In this document: piece after piece, positions 1-14,070 of the stretch
How the letters are laid out: each line of letters starts with the position of its first letter
How positions within the stretch are numbered: the first letter of the stretch is position 1
DNA from: Voacanga thouarsii
Taxonomy: Eukaryota > Streptophyta > Magnoliopsida > Gentianales > Apocynaceae
Length of the DNA stretch: 64,000 nt
Direction: 5' to 3'
Assembly (NCBI GenBank): GCA_026120185.1
Contig: JANUWF010001635.1
Location: 248,001 to 312,000 of the forward strand
Program-made: the position numbers and the translations under genes
The notes under the pieces: model-generated
The model's input: the letters and a program-made list of their open reading frames with translations, nothing else
Databases searched by the model: none
What the model was told of the DNA's origin: nothing

Positions 1-797
1 TATTAATTATTTTTTGACAATTTAAAATAATAAATAAATCAATTTAATAAGAATAGAAGAAGTAATATTATTGTACTAACGGGAGAAGTTTGTCATTTGG
101 TCGAAGGCTCTTAGCAATTGGAATTATCATATTTGTAAAAATTTGACCAGACATGGCGTTGAATACTATTGGCTCATTGTGTACGAAAATTCCAGAAAAG
201 CACATGTTCTCTCTACTTCAGTACTTCGTTGGGTCCAGCTTCTTCTGTTGTGCAGATTTAGCTGAAGTTGTTCCTTTCTTTGACTTTCTCATTAAAAAAA
301 GAAAAAAGAAAAACTTTGGTTTTTTCTCTTCCTAGCTAAACCATACTAGTATTATTATTATTTTTTTGGATTGATTGAAATGGCAATGATACTTTAATAA
401 CATAAATTATGAAAAAAAGTGTTAGAAATTTATTGATCGCTAGTTAATAATAGAATTAACTAACGGAAGTTACTTCTTGTAATAAAATATCTATTTATCT
501 ATGTTAATTATTTTCTCCGTTCTTATTTATATGTCACAATTAAAAAATTTTAGTGTCTTTTTTTATTTATCATATTGAAAAAATTTAGGTGCCATTATTA
601 CTGCTATACTCTTCTATTAAATAATTTTGAAAAATAAAAGTGTAATAACTTTAGAGAGAAAGTTGAATAAACAAAGTAAGAAAATAATTGTGGAGCACAT
701 TAAACCCAATAGTACTTTTGGAATGTATAAATAAAATTGTATGAATTTAAGAGATTAACGAATTTTTCTTAAATTGTGTGAAGTAGTTAACTGTGAC
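1..797. other. AT-rich intergenic DNA, no gene seen
   Basis: No coding stretch resembles a known protein. Short open frames here have low-complexity composition. Around 441-505 there is a diverged copy of part of the inverted-repeat arm found at 1451-1930, so at least this part is dispersed repeat. Confidence 0.6.
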
Positions 798-1396
798 TAG
801 GGGTGTTTATTCGGTTTTCGGTTTTGAAATTCAATTTTTTTTTTCAAAATCGAATCAAATCAAAATTAAAAAAAAAACCGATAATTCGATTCGGTTCGAT
901 TTTAAACCGAATTTGAATGCCTCTCTAATAGATCCATTAATCTAAGATAAATTTAAACTTAAATAAGTAAAGTTTAATATAAATTATAATTCAAATCTAA
1001 TATAAAATATAATATAAATTAAAATCCAAACATTTTAAAGATTTGAGCCAAATATTTTAGTAGAAAGTTATGATCACGGATACAAATTGTAAAAATAAAG
1101 ATTTTAAACTCAATTATTAATGGTTTTATTTTGGACAAAATCAAACCGTACTAAACTAAAATAATCAAAATTGAACATAATTTTTTCAAAACATCATAAT
1201 TTGTAAAAATAATTAATTAATTAATGAACAATATTTTAATATTAATTATATATTTTAAATTTAAAAAATATAATTCGATTTTTTAATTTTTTATTTTAAA
1301 AAACTAAAAATTGAACCAAATTTTTATATAAACTCTAAAATCGAAATTAAGATCGATTCAGTTTGATTTTTCGATTTAAATCGAATAATGAACACC
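798..1396. mobile_element. Short non-autonomous DNA transposon with terminal inverted repeats (hAT-like MITE)
   Basis: The left end reads TAGGGGTGTTTATTCGGTTT. The right end, read on the other strand, gives AGGTGTTCATTATTCGATTT, so about 15 of 20 terminal bases pair. The interior is very AT-rich with repeated 'attcgattcggttcgat'-type words and has no coding capacity. Ends of the AGGGGTGTTCATTCGG type are common in plant hAT-like MITEs. I could not find a clean 8-bp target duplication; only TGAC is shared by the two flanks. Confidence 0.55.
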
Positions 1397-1450
1397 TGAC
1401 AGATAAATAGGAATAGAGGGAGTATAAGATATCTAAAATAACTCTTTAGA

Positions 1451-1930
1451 TTTATTGCAATTTACCTCTATTAATTTGTGAATTTTAACAATTTAATACC
1501 ACAAGTCGTAAAAAAGAGTTCTAGAAGTCCATTAACCGTTAGTTAATGACGGTATTGATTAACACAAGTAATTTTCACAATAAAATATCTACTTTATTCA
1601 TATAAATTATAAGATATCCAAAAAAAATCATTTAGTAGAAGAAATTTAGCACATGAAATATTTGTGAACCTCTAATATCTTTTTTATAACTTGTGGTATT
1701 AAAATATCACAATCTACAACTTAATAGGGATAAATTATAAAAAATTAAATAGTTATTTTGGACGTCTTATAATTATAATGGGCAAAATAAATATTTTATT
1801 ACAAAAGTAAATTTTGTTAATTAATACTATCATTGATTAACGAACAATAAACTTCTCATGTATTTTTTACAACTTATAGTATTAAAGTGTTATTACCTGC
1901 AACTCAATAGGAAAAATTGTAGTAATAAAT
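1451..1930. repeat. Diverged inverted repeat (foldback element)
   Basis: About 190 bp at 1451-1640 pairs as an inverted repeat with about 1740-1930. Matching words in the two arms include 'aataaaatat' and 'aacttgtggtatt'/'taataccacaagt'. The arms have many substitutions, so the element is old. A partial third copy lies near 441-505. No coding capacity was seen. Confidence 0.5.
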
Positions 1931-4900
1931 TCATTGTTTCCCCCCATTTTTCTAGACAAAACCATTATTGTATTCACAAAAAATAATAAATTTTCCATCA
2001 CGATTTTTGGAGTAACATCTTAAATACTCGCAATTCCCTTATTTAATCGATAACTAGAATGGCAATTGACCATTACACTCTTTTTTTTCCAGCACTCCGG
2101 GAGAATGAGAATTAGAATTTCAAACATTATTTTCTCAAAGCACACTGGGGTGTATTTGAATTGGAATTTTTATTCCAATTTAAAATTACCTTCAATTTTT
2201 AAAAATATTATTTTATATATTTTTATTTTTTAAAAACGATCATATACTTACAATGCATTATATTTTTTCTTTGATTCCAATCTAATTTCATCTACCTTTA
2301 TATATTTAATAATTTTTATTATATTTTCATAAATTCAATTTAAACAAATTACTATCCAACTTACACCTTAAATTATTCAGAGAGAAAAATTCTAACATAG
2401 ATTAATAGTCTATGGACTAAGTACATTAATGACTTATATTACGTACAATACAAATTATACTATATAACTCAATAATATATTTAGATTCCATGATCCGTGT
2501 ATGATTTACTCATTAATAGGAATAGGTTTAATATACATTAAAATGCAAGACTTATCAAGCAAAGAAGAACTTTTTGTGACGGAAAGAAATAGTTATCATA
2601 TGCTATAGCCTGTAAGATTCTGATTTCTAGAGGATCGGAGGGCCTCAGTCCCAACTTGGCTGGTTTCTCTTTTCCCTTTGAGTTTCAACGGTACAGAGAG
2701 AGAGAGCTTATCGATCATCATCGTTCTGCCAATGAGCTAGAGAGTTACATGATCTGGTTTCCTTTTCTTTATTCTTGGTTTCATATCCCGAAATGTTACT
2801 ATCACTTTATATATAATTAATTTATCATTACATCAATACTCGTGCTATTGATTATAGCATATTCTTTCAAGAAAAAACACAGAAGCGCAAACTTTTCTTT
2901 AATCTTCAACGCGCTGTTATGGTATTGTACGTGTAAATGGTAGATGGTAGATGGATGGAGAGGTCTTCCTTTACCAAAAGCGTACAAAGACTCTCAAAGT
3001 CTCAACGAAAAAAGCAGCCAAAAGTTGTCCTGCATCATGCCTTATTCCAATACACCACCTTCCCTTCCCTATTAGTAGCTTTTAAACAGTGGACTCTACA
3101 AGTCCAACGAAGATTTTGAACGTAATTCTCATTCCTTTTTCCTTTGGTTGGTATCTTTTCCTTTTTGCCATTCTTTAACACTCTCCAATACCCACCACTG
3201 TGGAAAAATTTTGGAAGGATTTGGATTTATGGTTTTCTTCAGTTCAGTTCCCATTATTGTTTTCCTTTAATGTGTCTCTGCATAATGGAATTTATAAGAG
3301 CTGTCTAGTGACTACCGCCCATTTTTCTTTTTCACACCAGTATGAAAGAGGCTATGGCAGAGGAGAGTACACAGCAGCAGTCAGCGAAACAGCATATTTT
3401 CCAGTCTCTTAAATTTTTTCTCCTTAGCGACTTGTAGTAGCAGTAGTAGCAGTAGGAGTGGGACTGAAACTGAACTGAATATATTTACTTTGGCTCCATG
3501 TAAATCCAAACAGCGTACAAGCATAGCTCAGCTGCATTTACCCGAATTATACATACAGTGAATTATGAATAATTGCTGGTACAAGAAGTTTCATTGCCGA
3601 TATAGACGCGTGTAGCGTTTCTGCTATGATGTGTTGCTTTCTTTCTTTTCTTTGCTTGGCCTACTTTTTTTCTTCCCCGTCTCTCATCTCTTTTCTTTTA
3701 AGGCTCAATCTCCAAGAACTGAGGCTAGCTAGAAAGAGAGCGATCACAGAGAGAGACAAAAGAAATGAACTACTGCCTACTGGCGAAGATGATGGTATTA
3801 TTGGTGTCTTCTTCAAGTGTGTAAACCATTTTGTAATTTCTGTCATTTGAGTATGGATTCACCTATAATAGAAACCAAGTTATCTAAGTGGTTCAAATTA
3901 TGGTGTCTGAATAATTATCTTAGAAGGGGAGAGAATGACAAAGAACCATGGGAACCATAAAAAAAAAGGGAAAAGAATAAGAGGTTGGTTGATGCCTTTG
4001 ATGGGAGGGACTGAGGAGATGTATTTACCAGTAATGGATGACAACCAAACTCATGGTGTGTTTCTGAGTGTGATGGAGATTTCAGTCCGATGATGATTTA
4101 CAGGAAAAACCTAAAGTCATTACCCTGATACTATAATTAACCATGGGATTTCTGAATGAGTGAAAGTGGTCAATGGTTGCTGCTGCTGTTTTTCTATAGT
4201 GGCACTGTGGCAATCATGCCATACTCACTTTTGACACCTTTGGCTTTGGGGGCATACGAATACGATCATTTCCTTTTTTACTATCATTGCTCCCTTCCCA
4301 CTTCATACTGCAGTTTTTTGTTTCTTCGTTCTGGTCAAAGTTTTGATCAGTGCACCACCCCATCTCTCCCCCTATTCTCTCAGCTTCGGAAAGTAGCCAA
4401 CTTTCTCTGCATTTTATTCATGGCCACAGGAACCAAAAACCCTTTATTGGAACTCAACGATCATCTCCATTGCCATGCTATATATGCATGGTTATGGGTA
4501 GATCGTACTGTTTAGCTGATTCCTGATGGGACCATTCACCACCCCTTGATCGTTTCCAGTACAAGACTTTGCTTTGCCGAGATGGGCTTTCAAACAGCGC
4601 TTCGGTTGTTTTCACTTTTACCAAGGACTACCACCAATTTATGAACTGCACCATAGTTTTACATGGGTTGAATTAAGAAACTCATTACGGTATCTAATTG
4701 AGTAACAAATGGAGACTTTCTCCAGCTGTGCTAACAGCAAAAGCCAAAAGGTAATCTCTCTTTCTATTGTGGGGACTCCCGTGCCGTGTTTGTTTTCCCA
4801 CAAAGGATCTTGTATGCGTAACAAATCAACTACGAGACAATTATTTTTATCCGTTGATTGTTACAATGTTTTCTTCTTATCTCGAAGAAACATGTAGTAT

Positions 4901-7170
4901 CGCACATTCCGTGCTGCAGTAAATGCACCAGAGTTTCTTGCTGCCCTAGCTCATACTACCTTATTTGGAATAAGTAACATTTGTCTACTTTCTAAGTACC
5001 TTGGGCGCTTGCATGTACCATAAGGATAACAAGTGGTTTGTAGAATGATTAGCTTAGAATTTTTTTATAAAAAAAAATTTATTAATAAAAGAATTTGCAA
5101 TTATTACTAAAAGATACACAAGATTTATGTTTTAAGTGAAGTTGAACTTCAGTGTAAGATTCTCAAATCTCAAGTTTAACTTCAAGATCTGTTTCTGCCA
5201 GTCCAAATTGGAATAGTAATCATGAGGATAGGACAAGACGATTAAGTAATATTAACCCTTATTATTGTCATTGTAAAACTGCAAACAAAACAGATATTCT
5301 GGGAGAAGACAAAAATAATGCATGGTCTGTGTTGTTCTGTGACAGTACTAGAGAACTCTGCGTCTCTGCCACACTATTACTCGTCTTCAGACTATTCTTC
5401 AATGGCAAAAGCAAAAGATAACATTACCCGTAGAAAACGATAAAAGATTTATTCCATCTGAATACTGATGGAAACACAGATATTTGCAGTTGAGCAGAAT
5501 TTGCATATATCCTTTGAGTAACTAATGACACTCTGCAATGGATTCTTCCTGCCTTGCTAGTACATCCTTGGAACTGGAAATTTCCTTAGAGCCCTTTTTT
5601 CCTCTTGCAATGTTTAAATTCTATTCAGTCTTCTGATTATAGAATATGCATTCAATTCATGTCCAACAAAAACGTTTAGATAATAATTTAATAATTGAAT
5701 ATTTAACTAAAACGATATAATTTTACCCTTCATCATGCTATAAATATTCTCAGGAAGAATAACATGATAAGTAGGGAATGATATGTATCACTATTTATTT
5801 CACATTTTTCCATCTTTGACTTTTTGATTTACTGAGGCAAGATCTCAGCCAATGTTATTGTCAGGATCGAGAATTCAATGATTCCCATTTTCCCCATATA
5901 TGTAGTAGAAGAAAAGGCAAAAGCTTGTGCTAATTCAAATGTCTGATTGTGACGTGACCTCTGTTCTGGGCGGTCACCAAATCCTGCTGTATAGAACTAA
6001 TCAGGGCTGCAATGGTTGCCTCTTGAATTTTGCGAACCAAAGCATGCATTGGATCATCATCATAACACAGCTTGCTGATTCCCTCTGGTTCTTCAAACGG
6101 CAAGATTTGAGATGTCTCCTACTGAATCAGGTCGTACCCCCCGTGGTCCCATTGGCAAACAATTTTTACTAGTAACAAAATTTCCACAAGCTTTGAACCC
6201 CGTTAATTGCTTGTTCTAGATCCCAACAAAGACTTCGACAGAAACCACTGCACATTTGCAACTTATTCTTTTGTTTTGCACAAGAAAAGGAGAATGTCTA
6301 TGACGGAGTCTAACCTGCTAATATGGCTAATAGTAACATGCTTCATTTCCTTGCTTAAAACAACTCTGCATTCCTGAAAATGACAAACCATATTCCCATT
6401 TTCTCCAATTTCTTTCCCATTTTTTCAAGAAAAATTATGAAGAAAATCTTCCCTTTTCTGGTCTATTTTCTTAGTAATTTAGGAAGAAGACTCAGTTACA
6501 AGTCATAAATTAAACCACGAAACTGTTAGTTCAACAACCTATTTTTGGATTCTTGAATGGTATATATTAAGTCACTTGTGTAGTTGTTGAGACGTGGTAA
6601 ATTATATTTTCCCCCTCTAAAGCTTGGCCTTTTGAGAAGAAAATAAAATGGTAACAAGTCAAGGCTTTGACTTCTGTCCATAACGACACCCCCCCAACAC
6701 CAAGAGGGAACGGAAAGGGAACTGAGAAGTTAGACCATTTCCTCCCATATGTTCTTTCTCTGCAGCGTAAAAAATGTTATCTGTCACAAATTGTTGATGT
6801 TACGAACTGAAAGATGTGAACTTGAGTTCTTACAAAAGCCTATTAGGTAGCCTACATCGATAAATATTAAAGAAAGAAAATGAAGAAGGAAGGGTAAGTC
6901 AACAGTGGCAGCAAAGCAATTAAGACTAAGTCTGAGAAATTAGTACTATTAGCTTCAATCATTTTCCCATGTCCCACCGAATAAGCAAACATGAGGCGCC
7001 GGTCAGCCAACCAATATCTACCATATTGACAATGAGGTATGCAAGCTTACTATCCAATAGCAAAGTCTCCTGTGCGCAAAAATACACCCTTGCAAGTTAT
7101 ACAATCGTGGCCAAGGTAACTCTTAAGATGCCCAAAATCAGTATGATTCAAGAGAAAACTGAATTTAACC
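1931..7170. other. Intergenic region, no recognisable gene
   Basis: This stretch of about 5.2 kb contains several short open frames (for example 4156-4515) with no recognisable domain and no supporting splice pattern. Around 2200-2370 is a diverged AT-rich dispersed repeat that also occurs at about 32990-33031 plus 36174-36290. Runs of CT and GA words at 2690-3750 give it a UTR- or promoter-like look, but no gene could be tied to it. The last 100-200 bp before 7171 should hold the 3' UTR of the DCL gene. Confidence 0.5.
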
Positions 7171-10100
7171 TCAGTTGCAACCACGTTTGAAGTGTTCTTT
7201 TATAAACCTTTCTGCATGAGAAGGGTACTTCTCTCGAATGTAAGCTCGAAGACACTTCTGATAGGAGAAGTCAATCCATCCACCATCAGTTCTTACAACA
7301 AAGAGGCATCTTGAATGTCTAAATTGGGGATGCCGATCCACCTTTACAAGGAGTGACATAAGAGAGCAGTACAATTCATAAGTAAACTTTCTAAGAAAAC
7401 ATAAACAGTTGCAATAGCACCCACACTACCAAAAAGTAACTGCGAGTAAAAGAATAGCCATAATGTACCTTCCATAATATAACCACAATGTACCTTCTAG
7501 AATTATCAGTAACATTTCATTCTCAACAACTTACTAAAGTGAAGAATAATTCATAAGGACAATTCAAAGCGTCTGATATACAGCTCATGTGCCTGAAATT
7601 GTGGACCGTGGTACCTGGTCCCCCAAGACAAAGGTCATGTAAAGCAAACCAGCAAAAACATGCAAAACTCCAGTTCCAATCTTAAGACAAAATTAGCCAA
7701 CATCACATTAATGAGAAAAGCCAGATATTAAGAATGTAGGGAAGCTGCAGCATAAACTCTCAGTTGCCAGGGGTACCCTTCTCTTCCAAATCCTCTAGGC
7801 GGGGAAAAAAAATGTACCAAAGGAAAAGACAAAAAGACGAGTGCTCAAGAATGGAACTACATAAAATTTATATCATTGATGGACTCATGGTCTCAGTTAT
7901 TTAAAATAAGAAATTCCCAAAAATATAGGAGTAAAAAATATTCTATAGTCATCACATTTACTCAGGATTTTTGATGATTTTCTCTATAAGTCTCTTAAGA
8001 TCGACACGGATTCACCATACAAATGTAGACAAGACAAAACTAAAGCCAACAACTTAAGCACCAGCTTCCACATAATTTTTTTTTTTTTTTTTTTAAAGGG
8101 CCAAAATATGAGAATTGGATTGATAGGAGAATTGAAGCAGCACTAGAGACCAAAATAAGAGAATGAAATGGAAGCTATCATGGAAAGCAATCTAGAGTGA
8201 AGCAAAAATCATATATACTTTTAAGCAATTCTAGAACGCAAAAGTTCAGATTATATAATAGGTGCAAGCATAAAACCTAGCTCCCATCCAGTTGTTCAAG
8301 GGCTTAAGCAAAACTGCTCGGATGAACTAAAATACTATTAAGCTAACACCTGTTTAGAGGCTGTTGGTAAGGCTTTAGGCTTTAAGCCAAAACATTGCTT
8401 AATCAGTACCATAAATGCCTGACACTGACAGCTAGTTCTGATACTACACAAGAGGGTTCCGTTGCATTAACAGAACTAAATAGGAGTTGCTAGAATATAT
8501 GGGAAAGAGAAAAAATAGACAACTGCATTGACAGAAAATTGCCAAATATGAGTTGTCACGCAAATAACTCAAGGATACAATTAAGAGATTAATTAGCAGC
8601 TACCTGACTGTACATTTAGTGGCAAACTTGAGTTGATTACACTCCTGCTGTAGTTGAAAAGGATAAATTTTTTCTAATTGTAATATATCTTGAAGCATAT
8701 CCAAAAGATTAATGATTATGAAGCTACTTCAACGAGAAGACTTCAAAACCAAATAAATCAAAATTATCTCAAAAATTACATTTTTAGAAAAAAAATGCTG
8801 TACTAAGGAAGATATAATCAGCGAACTGTTCCAATCAAGTATGCTCAAAGGCAAGAGAAAGCAGCAATGTCCTTGCAGGGCAGGAGTGACATGATCATCC
8901 ATTTAGAACAGAATGACATGAAGTTTCAGTATTAGTTTCCTTCAAATATACAGACATAAGCTAGAGAAAACTTAGAGAAACTTGGATAGAAAGGAAAAAA
9001 GAAGGGAAGTGGAAAAAGATAGTATGCAATGAAAAGTCAAATGCAAGAGAGGAGAAGAAAAGCACAGGTGAATACATCTTTCAAAAAATGTCTTCAACAA
9101 TTATTTGACTTGAGTAACTTTCTGCACCGCGCATAACAAGAAGATAATTTAGGAGCAGTTCATAGCATCAAAAGCTAATCTGTGAATTGCAATTGGAAGC
9201 AGCAATCATGAAATCATAATCTGGCAACATCATTCACAGTAAATACCAGAAATTTCTGTGAAAATAAGAGACAAATAGCAAAGTATGACCAAGAACATCT
9301 TATTAGTGCACATTCCAGGATGAGGGAGCAAAGAATCTGTCATCTAAAGAAAAGAGCATCTCCAGTGTGAACAAGAGATGGAACTTCAGTGAGAAAACCT
9401 GATAGGTGCAAATTCTCCTACAAAGTGACACTGTAATCAACAAAATTGAACTGGACAATAGAATGCATCCTTTAAGTTATGGCTTTTCATTCTAAAGGAG
9501 AAGCATGCAATGAATAACCCCATCTTGGCCAAGTACTAATAAATACACTGAACATAATGCAACTGACCATGATCGAATCAAGTCCGCATCCAATTTTATC
9601 TTCAAAATGAGGGTGATAAGAGAGAAGTCTCTCTACTACAAGTCTCTCATCTTCTGCAGTAAGACGTTCTCCATCCAAGTACCTGGAAGGATGGAAAATC
9701 CACCAATCAAGAGACTCCAAGAGCCAACCAAATTAGCTTAGGAAATTTAATCTTAAATATCCAAGGTGCCAGTTATACCTGTAGCAAACAATAGAATGAC
9801 ATTGCCAGAAGCCAGAAGAAAATCTTATGTAAAAGTTCTCCCCAAGTACAACAAAAAGAAGAATAATAAGAGACAGAAGAAACCTCCAAATACTAAAGTG
9901 CCAATTCCATTTGTATACAGACCTCCCCTTCCCAACCAAATTAGCTTAGGAAATATAATCTTAAAATATCCATGGTGGCAGTTATATCTGAAGCAAGCAA
10001 TAAAGTCAATTGCTGGAAGCAAGAAGAAAATCTTATGTAAAAGTTCTCCCCAACTACAACAAAAAATAAGAATAATAAGAGACAGAAGACAACTCCAATT

Positions 10101-13100
10101 GCTAAAGCACCAATTCCATTTGTATCCGGTCCTTCCCTTCCCAACACATGCACGCATTCCACTTCTTTCTTTTGAAGTAGAGAAACAAGATCAATTTTCA
10201 ACCTCCAAAAACACGGATTACAGTACAGAAGTTAAATCCTACTAACTTATACACAGGGTGGAAGGGAAGTAATATGCCACCAATAAACCTCGTATATTTG
10301 GCCCATAACATTGAGACAATTAATAATAAAAGAGAACAAGAAGTTGATTTTCACCATGAATCCACAATTATATATAAGATCTGGATATTCCTCCGACAAA
10401 GAAACCACAAAGCATTATCCTCACAAGATATATAACAATCGTATAAACTGGCTCAAATACTCAGCAAAAGGCAAGGGGGAAACAGTGAAGCAAGTTTGAA
10501 TTGAAACAGAGCTATCTGCTAGCAACTAGAGAACTAATCCGTTGAGAAAGATCTCAACCACAGTTTAGATATGCAAAACTACATGCAAATATCTCAAAAG
10601 ACATCTCAAAAATGAAATAACCAGAATCTTCTCAACCTGACCCAAAATTAAAATCTATTCACTCATCAACTATTTCTATATTTTGCTCCTGAACTGCTTG
10701 TAATTATGTACACAATTTTTTCCCAATTAGAAGTACTTTCTGACTATCAGCTCTCTTTTCCTCATAAATACCATTCCTTAGTCACTATTGCAAATCTGAC
10801 ATGTTTTTGGCCATCGATCTTTCCTTTCTTAACCTTTTCTGCAAAATGAATCCAAACTAGCCTATTCAACAGTTTTACTTTAATAAGTTCAAGGTCGAAA
10901 AAGTATTTCTTCTATTGGTGTTATACCTTCTTTTGTCCAAATTGATTTTACTTCCTTCCTAGTCCATGATGAAATAATGTCCTTCCTAATTTTAAGTATG
11001 TTTTCGGTATAAAAGATCAACACTCACCAACACCTCAATTTAACTGTGTTTTAGGTATAAAGTATTTATTCCATAGGTGTATTACCTTCGTTTGTTCAAA
11101 TTGATTCTATTTCCTTCCTAGTCTGTGATGAAATAATGCCCTCTTTCCGGAATTAAATTTTTTAACTTTGAGTATGTTTTAGGTATCCAAATTTCAAGTT
11201 GTGTTCTCATAATATGGATAAAGGACCTAGATTCTTAACTGTCTATCAACCTAATGTACTTTTTAAATTTAAACTAACTAATATTATGGACCAAATAATT
11301 TTTACCCCCTTTTCAGATGATATTTCAACTATATCTTAATATTCGCAACCGGTTAGACTAGGATAGTCAAACACAGGAATTGTGTTTCTTGATGCTAAGG
11401 AGAGCAGCTTTTCTTTCTCTTAATCAAATGTACCAGACAAACTGCAAAAGATTGTGTATATTTGCCTTCTGAGAAGGACTTCCAGCAGAAAACTATAGCA
11501 TGCAAACAATTTTTTTAAACCTTTACACATGTTAAAATTATAATGTGCTTGAGTTACAATAATTGTCAAGTGATAGGAGGACATATAGAGCAAACATTTT
11601 CAGTAGGAAAATATGAGAAATTACAGAAATGATAACTCTTTTTAGGGCACACATTTACATGATGTATACAACTATGAACAGCTCCCCAAAAGAGAGAGAG
11701 AAGAGAGGGGTAAAAAAGGATACCTTTGTAGATATCATGAGGTCTGTTGGCATTTGCTAGGTTCTAGAATATATGTGCAACATTAGCTTATGCATGAGTA
11801 CAAGTAAAGATGACTGTTGCTTGGTGGTAGAATCATTTGAGCTTTATTCAGATCTTGAAGAAATAATGCACCATTCAATTCAATTGAACTCTAAGCCATA
11901 ATTTGGTGCCTGACAGAAGAGCACTGTTTGATGCAAATCCAACTTAACACTCATGAGATAATGCAGCTCCAAAAGAAACAGTCCTGCCTAAGGTTTCAAC
12001 ATAAACTCAGCTCCAAGAGATGCATTACATTTCTATAATCCAACTATATTTAAGTGAAGTGCGAATGCTAAACTCTAAATCCTTAAAGGTGGTTTTAGGC
12101 ATTTGCATTCAAAGGTTACCTTAAAGGTCATTAATACTCAAATGTAGATAAGGGGCCCACACGAAGCACATTAATTTGGATGCAATTGTTTCTTGGCAGC
12201 ACTATTATCGCAATGGAGCCAAAGGCCTCCAACAGTATTACCATTTTTCAGTAACATGGCATGTATTTTCCAATTTTCTTTTTCTTTCTCATATGAGAAC
12301 AAGGATGTTCGTAGGACATTGGAGAATTTTGCAATATTAAAAAGGCAATTGTCAAAATAGTATATTCAACATATCATTCCAACATGCTAATCACAACCAC
12401 CAAAAAGACTATGAAATGAAAGGCTTCACAGAACTAAATCAGGCAAAAAACCCAAACAAAGGAAAAAAAATGTGGGTTTTCAATCTACATTTCCCATCTT
12501 ACTATTTCAACTTAGAAAATATTTTTAAGCTGTCTATATCTTCACGTATGCTAACATAATTCTCACAGCTGCACAAAAATTTGCTGAATCAATGCTTATA
12601 ACTAAACAATTCACATTTTTTAGTTCAAATTTAGTTAATTTACTACAAGAACAATCAAGTAAAATTTTCATTCATAATGTAGTAAGCAGTTTGGCAATAA
12701 TTTGGTTCAGTTACAACTCAAACTGTGTTGAATTACCATTGATCTAACTATTTAGATATGATTGCAGATGCAAGCTCAGATAATTATGGAAAAATAGTGA
12801 AGGGTTGCTGATAAACATTCTTAAATTGAAACCACAGAACTCAATGATGTCCCTTTCTTCAGCCTCCTATTGAACCCAACAAAACCTTAACAAAATAGAG
12901 AAAAGTTCACAGCATATTTGCCACTGCAAACATCGTTAAATGAGCTGATATAATTCAATGACATCCCTTTATCCACCCTCCTATTTCTCTGAGTCCAAAT
13001 GTTCTCGATTTCCATATTAAACCTAAGGTTGATTGGTTGCCAGGACAATTTAACAAGATTTTGCCTCTCTAAGAAATGAAAATTCCTACAGCCAGATTGC

Positions 13101-14070
13101 TGCACCACATGTATAATTGGTAGCACAGCTAGATCATAATCACTGTCATGTGAACAGAACATCAAACATCTATGAACAACTATAGCCAGGCATTAATGGC
13201 AAATGGCCTCATTCATGGGTGAAAATCTTGCAAATAATTAGTCCAGTTCATAGCACCAGAGGATAAAGTACATCATGGGAAACGTACCAAAACTACATCA
13301 CCTAAACTTCATTTTAAACTAACCCAAAAGAACACCACCACTATGATTTCTAATTCGAGTTCCTTATCAGTCACACTCTCCCCCTGTTTATAAATAAATA
13401 AATAAAACCAAAACAGAACAAACTTTTTTTCTTTCCGTTTTAATTTTTGCTAAAGACGAACTCTTTCTCCTTCTAAACCCCACGATACAGAGCAGTTCAT
13501 GATACAATTCCAAAATATCACTGGGAAGTAACGTCTTTTTAGCTAATTGCTGGAAGGTTCAATTCCACTAAATTTTCGTACGTCTTCTGTAAATGGAACA
13601 CAAACATACACATGGTTAAGACGATCACTCATGAATATGAGCAACAGCCCAAAAGAAAACAAGAAAACAAGGACCCAAAAAAAAGAAGCCAAATAATTCA
13701 CTACCACTGAAAACAGCAGCACAACAATTTAAAATAAGTGATTAGATAAGAAACAGCAGAAGTACCTAGCAGAATGGAGTATTTCTTTTGCAGCGGAGGT
13801 TACTGGATCGATATCCTTAAGTATTTCAGCTTCTTTGTTTTTCCACTTTCTGAAATCCGGGTCATCCCATCTAGAGTGTTTGTGCTGCTCTCTATCGCTC
13901 ACGACACTAATGCTCTGGCCCGCGGATGAGGAAGCTGTAGTTTTATCAATGGGCGGGGTAGGTTCCGATAAAGTGGACCATAGACGTCGAGTCAATAAAC
14001 TGGTGGCGACACGATGGTGGTGGAGGCGGTGGCGAAGGACCGGTAAGCCTCTGAGAAGTGGAGCGGCCAT
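7171..14070 (-). CDS. DCL: DCL-like protein (DUF3223), predicted organellar rRNA-processing factor
   Basis: Three coding exons can be joined: 14070-13766, 9682-9568 and 7341-7171 (stop TGA at 7171-7173). All introns are GT-AG and the phases agree, giving 591 nt or 196 aa. Residues 1-35 are rich in Arg, His and Leu with no acidic residue, which suggests a mitochondrial or plastid presequence. Residues about 66-195 form the DCL/DUF3223 region, with the conserved words SRWDDPDFRKWK, DGERLTAEDE, HPHFEDKIGCGLD, FRHSRCLFVVRTDGGWIDFS and YPSHAERFI. DCL of tomato is needed for plastid rRNA maturation and leaf palisade development; an equivalent role here is inferred from family. The introns are long (4083 and 2226 bp) and hold two local tandem duplications. 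The start is the first ATG of the open frame. Confidence is high for family, moderate for compartment. Confidence 0.93.
9724..10140. repeat. Two-copy tandem duplication, period about 208 bp, in DCL intron 1
   Basis: The word CCAACCAAATTAGCTTAGG starts at 9724 and again at 9932, and both copies run through 'aaaatcttatgtaaaagtt' and 'gccaattccatttgtat'-type words. The copies differ by scattered substitutions and small indels. The array begins about 40 bp upstream (gene sense) of the exon 2 acceptor at 9683-9684. The long open frames through it are accidental. Confidence 0.85.
10901..11218. repeat. Two-copy tandem duplication, period about 159 bp, in DCL intron 1
   Basis: The segment beginning AAGTATTTCTTCTATTGGTG at 10901 recurs at 11060 (AAGTATTTATTCCATAGGTG). 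Both copies contain 'acttccttcctagtc' and end near 'agtatgttttaggtat'. They are diverged by about 15-20% by eye. Confidence 0.75.

Noticed and set aside
4156..4515. 119-codon plus-strand frame, hydrophobic start
   Set aside because: No recognisable family, no splice or promoter support, and composition like the surrounding non-coding DNA.
9766..10245. Open frames of 159, 110 and 86 codons on both strands
   Set aside because: They are produced by the 208-bp tandem duplication in DCL intron 1; no domain, and the DCL exons bracket the region as intron.
11915..11950. Sequence resembling the start of miR156 (tgacagaagagcac)
   Set aside because: It diverges after 11-12 bases, and no complementary arm was seen nearby for a precursor hairpin.
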